Assembly (NCBI GenBank): GCA_019118745.1
Contig: DWYJ01000051.1
Location: 1 to 47,496, forward strand
Direction: 5' to 3'
DNA length: 47,496 bases
Origin: Candidatus Desulfovibrio gallistercoris
GTDB lineage: Bacteria > Desulfobacterota > Desulfovibrionia > Desulfovibrionales > Desulfovibrionaceae
A program made the translations under genes and the position numbers. A model generated the notes under the pieces. The model searched no databases, was not told the origin of the DNA, and saw only the letters and a list, made by a program, of their open reading frames with translations. Positions within the stretch are counted from its first letter, which is position 1. Each line of letters starts with the position of its first letter. This document shows positions 1 to 8,628 of the stretch, one piece after another.

Positions 1-155
1 TCCCTTCCCCCCAAGCCCCCCATCCCTTCCCCAGCGCGCGTTTACCGGGGAAGAGGCAGAGACACGAGGCGACCCCGCCCCCAAAGGCAAGCGGAGCGTG
101 TCGAGATTATTTGTTTTATCCACATTATTTGTAAAATTTGTGTTGATACGCCCTG
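1..155 (+). mobile_element. Family B MITE-like element, right part (copy B1, cut by window edge)
   Basis: The segment opens with C-rich sequence (CCCTTCCCCCCAAGCCCCC, then CATCCCTTCCCCAGCGCGC) that recurs almost unchanged at 27508-27545 and 30306-30342. Its right end, GTGTTGATACGCCCTG at 140-155, matches 13 of 16 positions of the inverted left end of another copy at 47476. A perfect DnaA-box sequence, TTATCCACA, lies at 116-124 and is probably fortuitous. The left half of the element lies outside the window. No coding sequence is seen in it. Confidence 0.6.
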
Positions 156-219
156 GCGCGTTCGAGGCTGGACGCGCTGCCCGCACCGCCGTTCACCGTA
201 ACACCGCAAGGAGACCCGC

Positions 220-813
220 ATGGATTTCAAGGCCCTGGTCACCGCGGCACGGACCTGCCGCCGCTTTGTGGAAGACAGCCCCCTGCATATGAGCGATCTG
301 GAATGGCTGGCGGACTGCGCCCGTCTCACGCCGTCCGCACGCAACGCACAGGTCCTGCGTTATGTGCTGATCACCGGGCGCATGGTCGCCGATATCCTGC
401 CGCTGACCGTCTGGGCGGGCGCGCTCAAGGACTGGGGCGGTCCCCATCCCGGCGAACGCCCCACCGGATTCCTGACCCTGCTGGTCCCTGACGAGGCGCG
501 TGAGCTCACCTTCATAGACGCGGGCATCGCCGCACAGACCGTGCAGCTGGCCGCCACCTCGCGCGGCTGGGGCTGCTGCATCATCGCCAGCTTCCAGAAA
601 AACCGGCTGGAGGAACTGCTCCGCATCCCCGCGGGCTACAAGATCGAGCTCATGCTCGGACTGGGCGTGGCAAAGGAAGAACGGCGCATCGTCCCCCTGC
701 CGGAGGACGGCTCCGTCAGCTACTGGCGGGATGCGGAAGGCATCCACTATGTGCCCAAGCGGGATCTGGACGACTGCATCGTCGGACGCTACCGGGACGA
801 AGAGGGCGCTTAG
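220..813 (+). CDS. Nitroreductase-family flavoprotein
   Basis: A 197-residue protein that looks like a compact FMN-dependent nitroreductase. Such enzymes use NAD(P)H to reduce nitro compounds, quinones or other flavin-accessible substrates in the cytoplasm. The N-terminal ARTCRRF segment followed by LTPSARNAQVLRYVLI matches the family FMN-phosphate-binding start (R-S-x-R-x-F then P-S-x-x-N-x-Q). The C-terminal half has GIAAQTVQLAATSRGWGCCIIASF, the usual glycine-rich core helix, shown here only to locate it. The ATG at 220 has a strong ribosome site, AAGGAG, 6 to 7 bases upstream. It is a single-gene unit convergent with the flippase operon and separated from it by a shared terminator. The substrate cannot be told from sequence. 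Confidence 0.85.
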   Translation: MDFKALVTAARTCRRFVEDSPLHMSDLEWLADCARLTPSARNAQVLRYVLITGRMVADILPLTVWAGALKDWGGPHPGERPTGFLTLLVPDEARELTFIDAGIAAQTVQLAATSRGWGCCIIASFQKNRLEELLRIPAGYKIELMLGLGVAKEERRIVPLPEDGSVSYWRDAEGIHYVPKRDLDDCIVGRYRDEEGA

Positions 814-899
814 ACCCTTTTGACCTACTCGCTACTTGTTTTTGGGAAAAAGTCGAGGAACGAAGACGCCCTTTACTCCAAAGCAAGGCCCAGGGACAA

Positions 900-957
900 A
901 AAGGCTGCCGGGAAAGGCTTCGCATCTGATGCGCCTTTCCCGGCAGTTCATTTTTTA
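900..957. terminator. Bidirectional rho-independent terminator
   Basis: Perfect 14-bp arms, CTGCCGGGAAAGGC at 905-918 and GCCTTTCCCGGCAG at 933-946, are followed by TTCATTTTTT on the right. They are preceded by AAAAAGG on the left, which gives a T-run on the minus strand. It sits between two convergent genes, the nitroreductase and the flippase, and can serve both. Confidence 0.85.
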
Positions 958-960
958 CGG

Positions 961-2373
961 CTACGCTTCCGCCGTTTGCTTCCGGTCCCGCTCAAAGGGA
1001 GGCGGCGGACGCCAGCGCCAGAACAGTAGGAGCAGGGGGACCAGACCGGCGAGTTCGGCCACTTCACGCCAGGTCACGAGAGAAAGTCCGTACCAGAGGA
1101 CAAGGCAAATTCCGATGGCCAGGAGCATGAGCGCCCACTGCCGCAAGCGCATGGGCCGGGCCACCCATTGAAAATACCCAACCGTCAGGATGGCCACCCA
1201 GACCTTGGTGATGGTGAGCGTGAGGGCCGCACCTTCCAGCGGCTGCCACGGGATGAGCGTCAGGCAGCAGATGTTGTTGACCACAAGCCCGCTCACGTAG
1301 AAGCCCAGCAGCAGGTTGTGCTTGCGCATGCCGATCATGGCATAGGCGGCCAGATTATGCAGGAAGGCCGTGGCCAGACAGGGCGTGAGCAGACGCTGCG
1401 CGGTGGAGGCATCCGCGTATTCCGGCCCGTAGATGAAGGGCAGGAAGCGGTCGCTTTCCACACAGATGAGAAAGATCACCGGCAGGGCGGCCGCCCAGAG
1501 CGAACGGGCCGTCTGACCGGCAAGTTGTCGGAAGGCTTCGCGGTTCTCCCGCCAGTAGCGGGCCAGCAGAGGGAAAATGACCTTGCCCAGCAGGGCGCTG
1601 GACACCAGGACGGAAAGCCCCTCCACCGTTTCCCAGGCCACGCTGTAGGCCCCTACCGCCTCAGGGGAACTGTTCCTGAGAAAGAAGACGTTGATCTTGT
1701 TATAGCACATGGTGCAGGCGGCCATGAGCGTGAAGACGACGCCGCTGCGCATCTTGACGGCCAGGTTCCTGACGGCGGCCCAATTCAGGCGCACCAGCGG
1801 ATTGCGTCCCAATGCGCAGACGGCGAGGACGGCGCAGCAGCCGGATTCCAGCGGCTTGTACAGTGCGATGGCCAGCATGGGGAACTGGAAGACCACGCAC
1901 ACGATCCCGTAGCCGATGCCGATGAGAGCCGAAGGGATGCGGATGCGCATCTCCACATCCTGTCGTCCGCGTGCCTGACACAGCGCGAAAAAGGAATCCG
2001 TCACGCCATCCAGGCCAAAGCCCGCGGCGATCAGCAGGACGACGAGGCGCTCCTCCAGCGGGTAGGGCAGGACAAGCGCCCAGGTGACCGCAAGCGCGAT
2101 GAACAGGAAACAGCACTTGAGCCATGTGACCTGCCCCAGCAATACGCGAGGCCGTCCGTCCCGGCGGGCAAAGGAGGAGAGCAGGAAGTCATTGAGCCCC
2201 ACGTCCGCGGCGGTCTTGACCAGATAGCCCGCCGCCAGCGCCGTGGCCAGCTGACCCATCATGTCCTTGCTGTAGCGGGCCAGCAAGATGGTGAAGATGG
2301 TCCACGAGAGATCCCGCGTCCACTGTGCGCCGAGGATGCAGCCCAGCTGCCGGGTAAGTCGGGTAAGCTTCAT
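961..2373 (-). CDS. MOP-superfamily lipid/oligosaccharide flippase (Wzx-like)
   Basis: A 470-residue polytopic membrane protein with about twelve to fourteen hydrophobic segments and a charged C-terminal tail (RWRPPPPFERDRKQ). The fold pattern is that of Wzx/RfbX polysaccharide flippases, which move lipid-linked glycans across the inner membrane; the N-terminal stretch with LARYSKDMMGQLATALA resembles their first two helices. It is the last gene of a leftward operon after a PKS-like protein, a TolC-like lipoprotein and an HlyD-like adaptor, only 5 bp beyond the adaptor. That position argues that it exports the product of the locus. There is no ABC or RND pump in the operon, so it is the only inner-membrane transporter candidate. 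Family assignment is firm; the substrate is inferred. Confidence 0.8.
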   Translation of the reverse strand: MKLTRLTRQLGCILGAQWTRDLSWTIFTILLARYSKDMMGQLATALAAGYLVKTAADVGLNDFLLSSFARRDGRPRVLLGQVTWLKCCFLFIALAVTWALVLPYPLEERLVVLLIAAGFGLDGVTDSFFALCQARGRQDVEMRIRIPSALIGIGYGIVCVVFQFPMLAIALYKPLESGCCAVLAVCALGRNPLVRLNWAAVRNLAVKMRSGVVFTLMAACTMCYNKINVFFLRNSSPEAVGAYSVAWETVEGLSVLVSSALLGKVIFPLLARYWRENREAFRQLAGQTARSLWAAALPVIFLICVESDRFLPFIYGPEYADASTAQRLLTPCLATAFLHNLAAYAMIGMRKHNLLLGFYVSGLVVNNICCLTLIPWQPLEGAALTLTITKVWVAILTVGYFQWVARPMRLRQWALMLLAIGICLVLWYGLSLVTWREVAELAGLVPLLLLFWRWRPPPPFERDRKQTAEA

Positions 2374-2378
2374 GCCCT

Positions 2379-3275
2379 CTACTTTTTGAAGAGAACGATG
2401 GCCTTGAAGCCGGGCTTCAGTTCAAGTGTCGGATTGGGCACCGTGAGCTCCACCGTGTAATAGGAGGGATTGCCGACGTTCATGTCCGTGGAAGCCCAGG
2501 AGATCTCGCTCACCGTGGCCGCAAATTCCTTATCCTGCAGAGAGGGGATCTGCACGGTGGCCACGTCGTCCACAGAGATGCTGTTGACGTCCGCCTCGTA
2601 CACGGGCACCCGGATGATCACCGGATTGAGCTGCCCCACGCTGACAGGCGGGAAGCCCGCCCCGAGCAGGGAACCGGGGCTCGCCTCCGCGGCCACGGAA
2701 AGGACGTAGCCGCTGATGGGCGAGGTGAGCGTCAGCGACTCGGGCAGCTCGCCGCGGGGATCGAGCTTTTGGCCAAAGTAGCCTTCGAGCTCCTTGAGCC
2801 GGGCGGCAAAGGTCTTTTCCCGCTTGTCGATGGCGAGCTTGAGCAGGTCGATGCGGCGCTGGATGCTTTCATAATTGGCTTCGATACGCGCGGAGGCCTG
2901 CCGCGACCCCAGACCGGACGCCGCCAGCTGCCGCGCCTTGTTGCGCTGCGCCTCGATCTCGCTCAGCTGCTGGCGCAGGGTCAGGATCTGGCTGCGTTCA
3001 CCTTCGGAGCCCGCGCCGTTGATCAGTTCGTGCCGCAGCACCCGGGCCGCCTCATCCTGGAGATGATAGCGCACCAGGGGCGCTCCCTGCTCCACGGCAT
3101 CGCCGGGCCGCACGAGCACTTCGTCCACGATGCCGTTGAAGGGCATGGGCGCGGCACGGGTCACCGTCGTGACCACCTTGCCGGTCAGACGGATCTCCGC
3201 CGCGGGAACGGCATGGACGGCACCCAGGACTACAAGAAGGGCCAGCAGGCCGGAACATAGTGTACGACGCATCAT
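2379..3275 (-). CDS. HlyD-like periplasmic adaptor (membrane fusion protein)
   Basis: A 298-residue secreted protein with a cleavable-looking signal (LLALLVVLGAVHAVPAAE). It then shows a first half-lipoyl motif (FNGIVDEVLVRPGDAVEQGAPL), given here as a locator, and a coiled-coil hairpin from about 85 to 165 rich in Q, E, R and L. The second half-lipoyl (LTSPISGYVLSVAAEASPGS) and a beta-barrel follow. These are the parts of adaptors that join an inner-membrane pump to a TolC channel. It is unusually short and lacks a C-terminal membrane-proximal domain of RND adaptors. The gene starts directly after the TAA of the TolC-like gene (zero spacing), with GGAG upstream, so the two are translationally coupled. 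Its pump partner is not an ABC or RND protein encoded here. Confidence 0.85.
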   Translation of the reverse strand: MMRRTLCSGLLALLVVLGAVHAVPAAEIRLTGKVVTTVTRAAPMPFNGIVDEVLVRPGDAVEQGAPLVRYHLQDEAARVLRHELINGAGSEGERSQILTLRQQLSEIEAQRNKARQLAASGLGSRQASARIEANYESIQRRIDLLKLAIDKREKTFAARLKELEGYFGQKLDPRGELPESLTLTSPISGYVLSVAAEASPGSLLGAGFPPVSVGQLNPVIIRVPVYEADVNSISVDDVATVQIPSLQDKEFAATVSEISWASTDMNVGNPSYYTVELTVPNPTLELKPGFKAIVLFKK

Positions 3276-4727
3276 TTATTCTCCACCGGGCAGCCCCAGG
3301 AAACTTTCCTGCAGCAGGCTGGCCACGTACATCCATTCGAGGTTGGCAAGGCGGTATTCCAGTTCCGCCTCGATAAGTTTGATCTGCGACTGGATCAACT
3401 TCTCCTGCTGCTTCGACACTACCGGCAGCTCGGCAAGGCCCTGATCGAAGGAGACCTTAGCCTCCGTATACTGCATCTTGGCGGTCTCTTCATTGAGCCT
3501 GGCCAGACGCAGATTGGTCTCGGCCAGGGACACGCGCTGCTCTGCCCGCAACCAGGTATTGGAGTAGTCCGTCCGCTGGCGGGCCTGCTGGTTGAAGGCC
3601 TGGGCCTTCTGCATGCGGGCCGTCTGCACGCCGCGGTAGCGCCGTCCCCAGTCGATGAGCGGGAAGTCAAAGGTCAGATGCAGGAAGGTGTCGTCCGTGC
3701 CGCCGACGGGCTGGGCCTGACCGGCCGGCGGATAGTTGTTGATGTCGATGCGCATGTCCGGCACATAAGCGGCCCAGGAGATCATGATGTTGTAGTCCGC
3801 CAGTTTGATCTGGCTGCGCAGCAGCAGATCGTCCTCGCTTTTGTCCCAGCGTTCTTCCCACTTGAGCTTGCGCCCGTCAAAGCCCTTGAGGATGGACTCG
3901 GCGGACTTGGTGTCCACGTTCAGCTTCTGCTGCGGATCCACGCCGGCCAGGATCTTCAATTCCGTCAACTGGATGACTTCCTGCATCTTGGCTTTTTCCA
4001 GGCGGATCTCCTGCTCCCGCTCATGCTGGGTGGCCAGATTGAGGGAAACCCCCTGACGGCCGTCCACGCTCTCGAGCTGCTTCCAGTAAGTGGTCATCTC
4101 CTTGGCCACGGGCAGGAGCTTTTCCTGCTCGGCAAGGATGAGACGCTGGGCGTGCAGGCGCATGTAGGCGCTGGCGATTTTGTAGATGGCCTCGCCCACG
4201 GCCTTGCGGTGCGTGGAGATGGCCAGATTGACCATGAGCCGCTGCACCTGATGCTCGAAATAGGTGGCGATGGGATTGGGGAAGGCCGCGTAAAAGCCCA
4301 CGCGCATCTTGGTGCGCCCGTAGTCGCCGGGTATGTCGGGCTCGTTCTTGTTGTAGGAAGTGAGGTTGTTGCTTACCGTCATGGTCATGCGCGGCTCAGG
4401 CAGATATTTCCAGATGGCATTGGTGAGCGCCAGCCGCTTGATCTCCAGATTCACCGCGCTGTTCACCAGAAGGGGAGACTGCTGGATGGTCAGATAAACG
4501 CAGTCCTCAAACGTGAACTTCTTGGCCGGGTCATACAGATTGGCCACCACGGCATCGAGCTTGCCCTTTTTTTCCACCGGGACGCCGGGCGTTTCTTCCA
4601 GCCAGTGCCGCGCCGGCAACTCCGGCGCATCCATGCCGGCCTTGCTGGACGCGCAGGCCGTCAACCCGGCTCCCAGGCACAGCAGGGCAACAGCCAACAG
4701 GCGACGAGTTCTTTTCATCTTCCCCAT
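3276..4727 (-). CDS. TolC-family outer-membrane efflux lipoprotein
   Basis: A 483-residue protein with an N-terminal lipoprotein signal (LLCLGAGLTAC, acylated Cys near residue 25). Two related long helical repeats are interrupted by short strands, as in TolC/CusC outer-membrane channels. The second repeat is clear: the FDFPLIDWGRRYRGVQTARM segment and following helix match the typical FDFPLFDWGR..I..A motif, and a long coiled helix rich in A, E, Q and R follows. It would form the outer-membrane and periplasmic tunnel for the HlyD-like adaptor encoded immediately downstream. It lies 29 bp after the PKS-like gene and is probably co-transcribed with it, which ties export to synthesis. Confidence 0.85.
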   Translation of the reverse strand: MGKMKRTRRLLAVALLCLGAGLTACASSKAGMDAPELPARHWLEETPGVPVEKKGKLDAVVANLYDPAKKFTFEDCVYLTIQQSPLLVNSAVNLEIKRLALTNAIWKYLPEPRMTMTVSNNLTSYNKNEPDIPGDYGRTKMRVGFYAAFPNPIATYFEHQVQRLMVNLAISTHRKAVGEAIYKIASAYMRLHAQRLILAEQEKLLPVAKEMTTYWKQLESVDGRQGVSLNLATQHEREQEIRLEKAKMQEVIQLTELKILAGVDPQQKLNVDTKSAESILKGFDGRKLKWEERWDKSEDDLLLRSQIKLADYNIMISWAAYVPDMRIDINNYPPAGQAQPVGGTDDTFLHLTFDFPLIDWGRRYRGVQTARMQKAQAFNQQARQRTDYSNTWLRAEQRVSLAETNLRLARLNEETAKMQYTEAKVSFDQGLAELPVVSKQQEKLIQSQIKLIEAELEYRLANLEWMYVASLLQESFLGLPGGE

Positions 4728-4756
4728 TCTCCTTGCACCCCAAAAACATCCGCCGC

Positions 4757-7700
4757 CTATTCCGGCAGATTTGGTTCGAATTCCATCTGATTGAGCGTCA
4801 ACAGCGGCTTTCCGCCGGCATCGCAGATCTGCGCATCGAAACGGCGGAGCTGTCCGGTCTGCCAGCCGCAGCGCAATTCCAGCACTGCCGCCTGACTATC
4901 GCCGGGCTCCGCAAAACGGATGAAGCCGATCCCCGTCATATGCCAGGTTGGGGCCCCGGCGCTGAAGAGCATCTCCTGCGCCAGCCACGCTCCCTGTTCC
5001 ACGGCATCGATCAACCGCAGGAGGCTTGTATATCCAGAAACGTCTTCCGGGGCAACGGCATCCTTGTCAAGGGCAAGCCGCAGCGTCGGCTGCGCTTCTT
5101 CACTGTCCCCGCCTGCCTTGAAAGACGGCCCGTCGGGCAGGACCTGCGCAAGCAAACGGGAGGGAGCACCGATCCTGCGGCGTTCATAAAATGCGGCAAG
5201 GCCGCCGTCCCGTTCGGCCCATATCCCTTCCGCAGCTCCGGCGGCAGGGCCGCTCCCCCAGAGGGCAGGCAGACCGGCGGCCGTACGCCCCAGCAGGGCC
5301 ATGCCTTCCATGACGGGCAGCCAGCGATCCGTGTGGCGGCCGTTGGCGGTCAGGCCGCGGGCTTCCAGACGGCAGTGGCACATGCGCGTCATGACGCTAT
5401 CCTGCTGCAACCAGCTCCGGGCGCGGACATCCAGACGCGTCTCCCGCGTGATCCCCGGCGGCAGGGGCAATGGCCCGCCCAGGCGAACGTCGCACAGGCC
5501 GTTGGGACACAGCCACGGGAAGGCGATGCGTGCGCCGTCGAGCAGGGCGCGCAGCGCCTGGCTCACCGGCAGACAGGGCAGCTCCTCCTCCGGCGTGCCG
5601 CCGCAACTGGACAGCCACGGCCGCGCGTAGCGCGAAAATTCTCCGCTCAGCAAAAAATCTCGTCCGGATGCCGTAAGGGGTGGCTGCTGCCGGGCGAACA
5701 GCCCCGGAAAGACGTCCGGACGCTCACGCCAGGGCTGCACACGCAGTCCGGCTTCCTGCGCGGCCTGCGGCAGAAGATCGCCGAGACATTCCGCCCGCGC
5801 CCACAGGACAGGCGTCTCGCAGGCAAGGAGGACCTCCCGTGCGAACATGTCCCCCCACTCCCCGGCAAGCGGCGGCAGACCGTCCTCCAGGATGCCCAGC
5901 ACGGCGGGACCGCCCTGCCCGCCGCAGGCGGCCGTGAAGGGCTCCAGTTCCTCCGGCTGGAACACACGGATGTGCCGCAGCCAGAGCGCCTCGTCCCCTC
6001 CCTGTTCACGCAACGCGCACAGGGCCTCAGCCTCGGCGTCCGTGCCGTGCAGACCGTCCAGCAAACAGCCGGAAAGCGGCGTGCCAGCTTCACGCAGGAG
6101 GGCCAGCCCGGCCCGCAAAAATCCCGCCGCGCCGCCTGCTGCCGCATCTTCTCCCGCTTCCGCCGGCGCTCCCGGACAGAGCACGGCGCAACCCAGCCGT
6201 TCCAGACGGCGGCAGGCCGCCTCGCAGACTGCTGGGACGACCAGGGTCTGCCCCAGCGCGGCCAGTCCTGCCAGCAGAGCGGCCGCACGCTGCCCGTCCT
6301 CGCTCCAGACCAGCACCGCGCCGCCGGGCCGAACGCCCGGACCGTGCGAGACGGGATCCCAGGCTGCCGGACGCCAATGCCCGTCAGCCGCGGGGGCGTA
6401 GCGCAGGAAGGGACGCCGGTCGAGCGCATCCGCCGGGCCCGTACGCGTGGCGGACGCGGTGTCCGGCGCGGAGGTTGCCGTGCCGGTAGCGGGGGCAAGC
6501 CCCACCGCAGCCAGCAGATCGCCCACCGTCAGCACCCCCATGAGCGCCTCGAAGGAGACGCTGCGGCCCAGCACCGCCTCCAGCTGCTGCACCAGCAGGG
6601 GGAAACGGCTGGAACGCAGGGAAAGATCATACCGCAAGTCCCATTGCGGCGTTACGCTTCCGGACGGCAGCCCCGCCGTTTCTTCGAGCAGGGCCACGAT
6701 CCGACGGGCCAGCGGCCCCAACGGCGGCATGGCGGCCGCCGCTTGCGGAGCGGGAGAGGCCTGCCCGGCAGCCGGGAGGACTGCGCCTTCCCAGCGGGCC
6801 GCGTGCGCTTTCAGGCCGGCGGCGGGGAGATGGCCCAGCGCATGGAGCTGCGCGCACGTCCGACGCAGGCCCTCGGCCTCATGCCCCTTGCGGGAAGCCG
6901 AGAGGCAGAGACTGCGCGGCTCGATGTCCGCCACCAGACCGCACAGGGTATCCTGCGGCCCCAGCTCCACGAAATGCCGTATGCCGTCCCGCGTCCACAT
7001 CTGCTGGACGCATTCCACCCAGCGCACGGCGTTCTCGTCGAGGTCGGCGATGTATTCACAGATGTCCCGCTGCGCGTGCGGATAAAAACCCGTGGTGACG
7101 CAGCTCAGCATGGGGAGCTGCGGTGGCTGCATGGCCAGTGCGTTGAGCCGGCGCAGGGACATGTCCCTGAGGACGCGCATGCCCGGATGATGGAAAGCCA
7201 GACTGACATTGAGCATGATGGCCGGCAGGCGCTGCTTGCGGAAATGCTTGCGGGCCTCCATGAGCATGTCGCGCGGGCCGCTGACGATATATTGCTTGGT
7301 CGTATTGTAATTGGAAACGTAGAGGGCCGGCCAGAGACGGCGCGCCTCCTCGATGAGCGGCGCTTCCGCGTGCACGGCCATCATGCCGGTCTCCCGCGTG
7401 GCGCGGGCTTCCAGCTCCGACATGTGTTGCGCGCGGGTATCGAGGATGTACCAGGCCGTTTCCGGCGCATAGACCCCCGCAAGGCAGAGGGCGATGAGCT
7501 CGCCCAGGCTGTGCCCGCACATCAGGGACGGTCTGAGCCCCAGCGAGGCCAGGTGGCTCCACTGCGCGTATTCCAGCAGGAAAAGATAGGGCTGCTGCCA
7601 GCGGGTGAGGCCGATCTTCTCCTCGTCGCGTTCGTCGAGCAGGGAGAGCACGTCCCAGTCGGCCACGGCGGCCAGACGGTCCATAGCCGCGCGGGCCGCC

Positions 7701-8455
7701 GGGAACTGATCGTAAAGTTCGCGGCCCATGCCCGGCCAGACGCTGCCCTGGCCGCAGCACATGACCGCCAGCGGTTCCGCCTGTCCGGCCCCCAGCCAGA
7801 CGCCTCGCTGCGCGAGATCTCGCAGCGCCGTCTCCCGCACGTCCGCCCCGGCGGCGAAGGGCGCGCGCCCGGCGGCAAGGAGCGATTCCCGCCAGTCGGG
7901 GCGGCAGGCCCCCATGCGCCAGGCCTGACCGGTCTCCGTGAGCTCCGTGCAAAAAAGGCCATCGACGGTGAACGGCGTCAGGGCGGCCAGCGCACGAGCC
8001 CGGCGGGCGTCCGTTCCTCTGCCCAGCAGCCAGAGGGCCCTCTGCCCGTCTTCCTCGTGATAGAAAAAGACGCACCCGGCCAGACTTTCGGAAAGCGCTT
8101 CGGACAGTTCACGCAAAAGCGCCGCGCTGTCGCGGCTGCCGGAGGCGAAGGCGCGCGCGTGCGGCTGCGGCAGCCCGGCGGCCTCGCAGGCGTCCGTCAG
8201 CGCGGCCAGGAGCTGCGCGGCTGATCCGTCCTGGACCGTGGCGCACCACCAGATATCCCGGTGTGCGAGGCCTTCGCGGAAGGTGCGGGCCTCATCGAGC
8301 AGGGCGGAGAGACAGGCCGGCAGCTCCCCCTCCGCAAGCGGCAGGGAACGAACTGCCACCAGAACAAGTGACACGGGCAGGGGGGCGATCTCATTCATGC
8401 TGATTTGCTGGGGAAAAGAGGGTTCTTCCTCAAGTATGCCAAGAACAGGTCCCAT
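4757..8455 (-). CDS. Ketosynthase-less PKS-like protein: acyltransferase, carrier, KR-like and DH-like regions
   Basis: A 1232-residue multidomain protein. After a poorly conserved N-terminal region, an acyltransferase runs from about 230 to 520. It has GQGSVWPGMGREL, the nucleophile motif GHSLGE near 313, NYNTTKQYIVSG and LAFHHPGM with the catalytic His; the xAFH form is usual for malonyl-type ATs. A carrier-protein region follows near 585-650: DLSLRSSRFP aligns with the DLGxDSxxxV phosphopantetheine site, keeping the Ser but replacing Asp by Arg. Next is a Rossmann-like stretch without a clear nucleotide-binding glycine motif (degenerate KR), then a C-terminal double-hotdog DH-like region from about 935. 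No ketosynthase is present. It heads the leftward export operon and diverges from the alpha-oxoamine synthase. The start is uncertain: ATG at 8398 (MNEIAPLP) is the alternative. Neither start has a good ribosome site. Confidence 0.75.
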   Translation of the reverse strand: MGPVLGILEEEPSFPQQISMNEIAPLPVSLVLVAVRSLPLAEGELPACLSALLDEARTFREGLAHRDIWWCATVQDGSAAQLLAALTDACEAAGLPQPHARAFASGSRDSAALLRELSEALSESLAGCVFFYHEEDGQRALWLLGRGTDARRARALAALTPFTVDGLFCTELTETGQAWRMGACRPDWRESLLAAGRAPFAAGADVRETALRDLAQRGVWLGAGQAEPLAVMCCGQGSVWPGMGRELYDQFPAARAAMDRLAAVADWDVLSLLDERDEEKIGLTRWQQPYLFLLEYAQWSHLASLGLRPSLMCGHSLGELIALCLAGVYAPETAWYILDTRAQHMSELEARATRETGMMAVHAEAPLIEEARRLWPALYVSNYNTTKQYIVSGPRDMLMEARKHFRKQRLPAIMLNVSLAFHHPGMRVLRDMSLRRLNALAMQPPQLPMLSCVTTGFYPHAQRDICEYIADLDENAVRWVECVQQMWTRDGIRHFVELGPQDTLCGLVADIEPRSLCLSASRKGHEAEGLRRTCAQLHALGHLPAAGLKAHAARWEGAVLPAAGQASPAPQAAAAMPPLGPLARRIVALLEETAGLPSGSVTPQWDLRYDLSLRSSRFPLLVQQLEAVLGRSVSFEALMGVLTVGDLLAAVGLAPATGTATSAPDTASATRTGPADALDRRPFLRYAPAADGHWRPAAWDPVSHGPGVRPGGAVLVWSEDGQRAAALLAGLAALGQTLVVPAVCEAACRRLERLGCAVLCPGAPAEAGEDAAAGGAAGFLRAGLALLREAGTPLSGCLLDGLHGTDAEAEALCALREQGGDEALWLRHIRVFQPEELEPFTAACGGQGGPAVLGILEDGLPPLAGEWGDMFAREVLLACETPVLWARAECLGDLLPQAAQEAGLRVQPWRERPDVFPGLFARQQPPLTASGRDFLLSGEFSRYARPWLSSCGGTPEEELPCLPVSQALRALLDGARIAFPWLCPNGLCDVRLGGPLPLPPGITRETRLDVRARSWLQQDSVMTRMCHCRLEARGLTANGRHTDRWLPVMEGMALLGRTAAGLPALWGSGPAAGAAEGIWAERDGGLAAFYERRRIGAPSRLLAQVLPDGPSFKAGGDSEEAQPTLRLALDKDAVAPEDVSGYTSLLRLIDAVEQGAWLAQEMLFSAGAPTWHMTGIGFIRFAEPGDSQAAVLELRCGWQTGQLRRFDAQICDAGGKPLLTLNQMEFEPNLPE

Positions 8456-8516
8456 AGTCCAGAGAGGCGGCGGCGGCGGGAAATTTTCCGGCCAGATGCG
8501 CGTCCCGGCAATTCAC

Positions 8517-8545
8517 TTGCCATATGCCGCCACATAAGTTACGCT
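8517..8545 (+). promoter_or_regulatory. Possible sigma-70 promoter of the rightward unit
   Basis: TTGCCA at 8517-8522 and TACGCT at 8540-8545 are separated by 17 bp, in the divergent intergenic region upstream of the oxoamine synthase. The -10 match is modest. The same 170-bp interval must also hold the leftward promoter. Confidence 0.3.
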
Positions 8546-8628
8546 GAATTGATACAAATTTGCAGCAAGGGGCGGAAGAGCCGCTCTCACCGAACCGTCC
8601 CCATACCTATTTTTAAGGATATGACAGC

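Noticed and set aside
116-124. Perfect DnaA box TTATCCACA upstream of the nitroreductase
   Set aside because: Single copy inside element B1, 30 kb from the origin candidate; chance is likely.
4733-8224. Very long open frame on the + strand opposite the PKS-like gene
   Set aside because: Low-complexity Arg/Gln/Pro-rich translation with no motif; an antisense effect of high-GC codon use.
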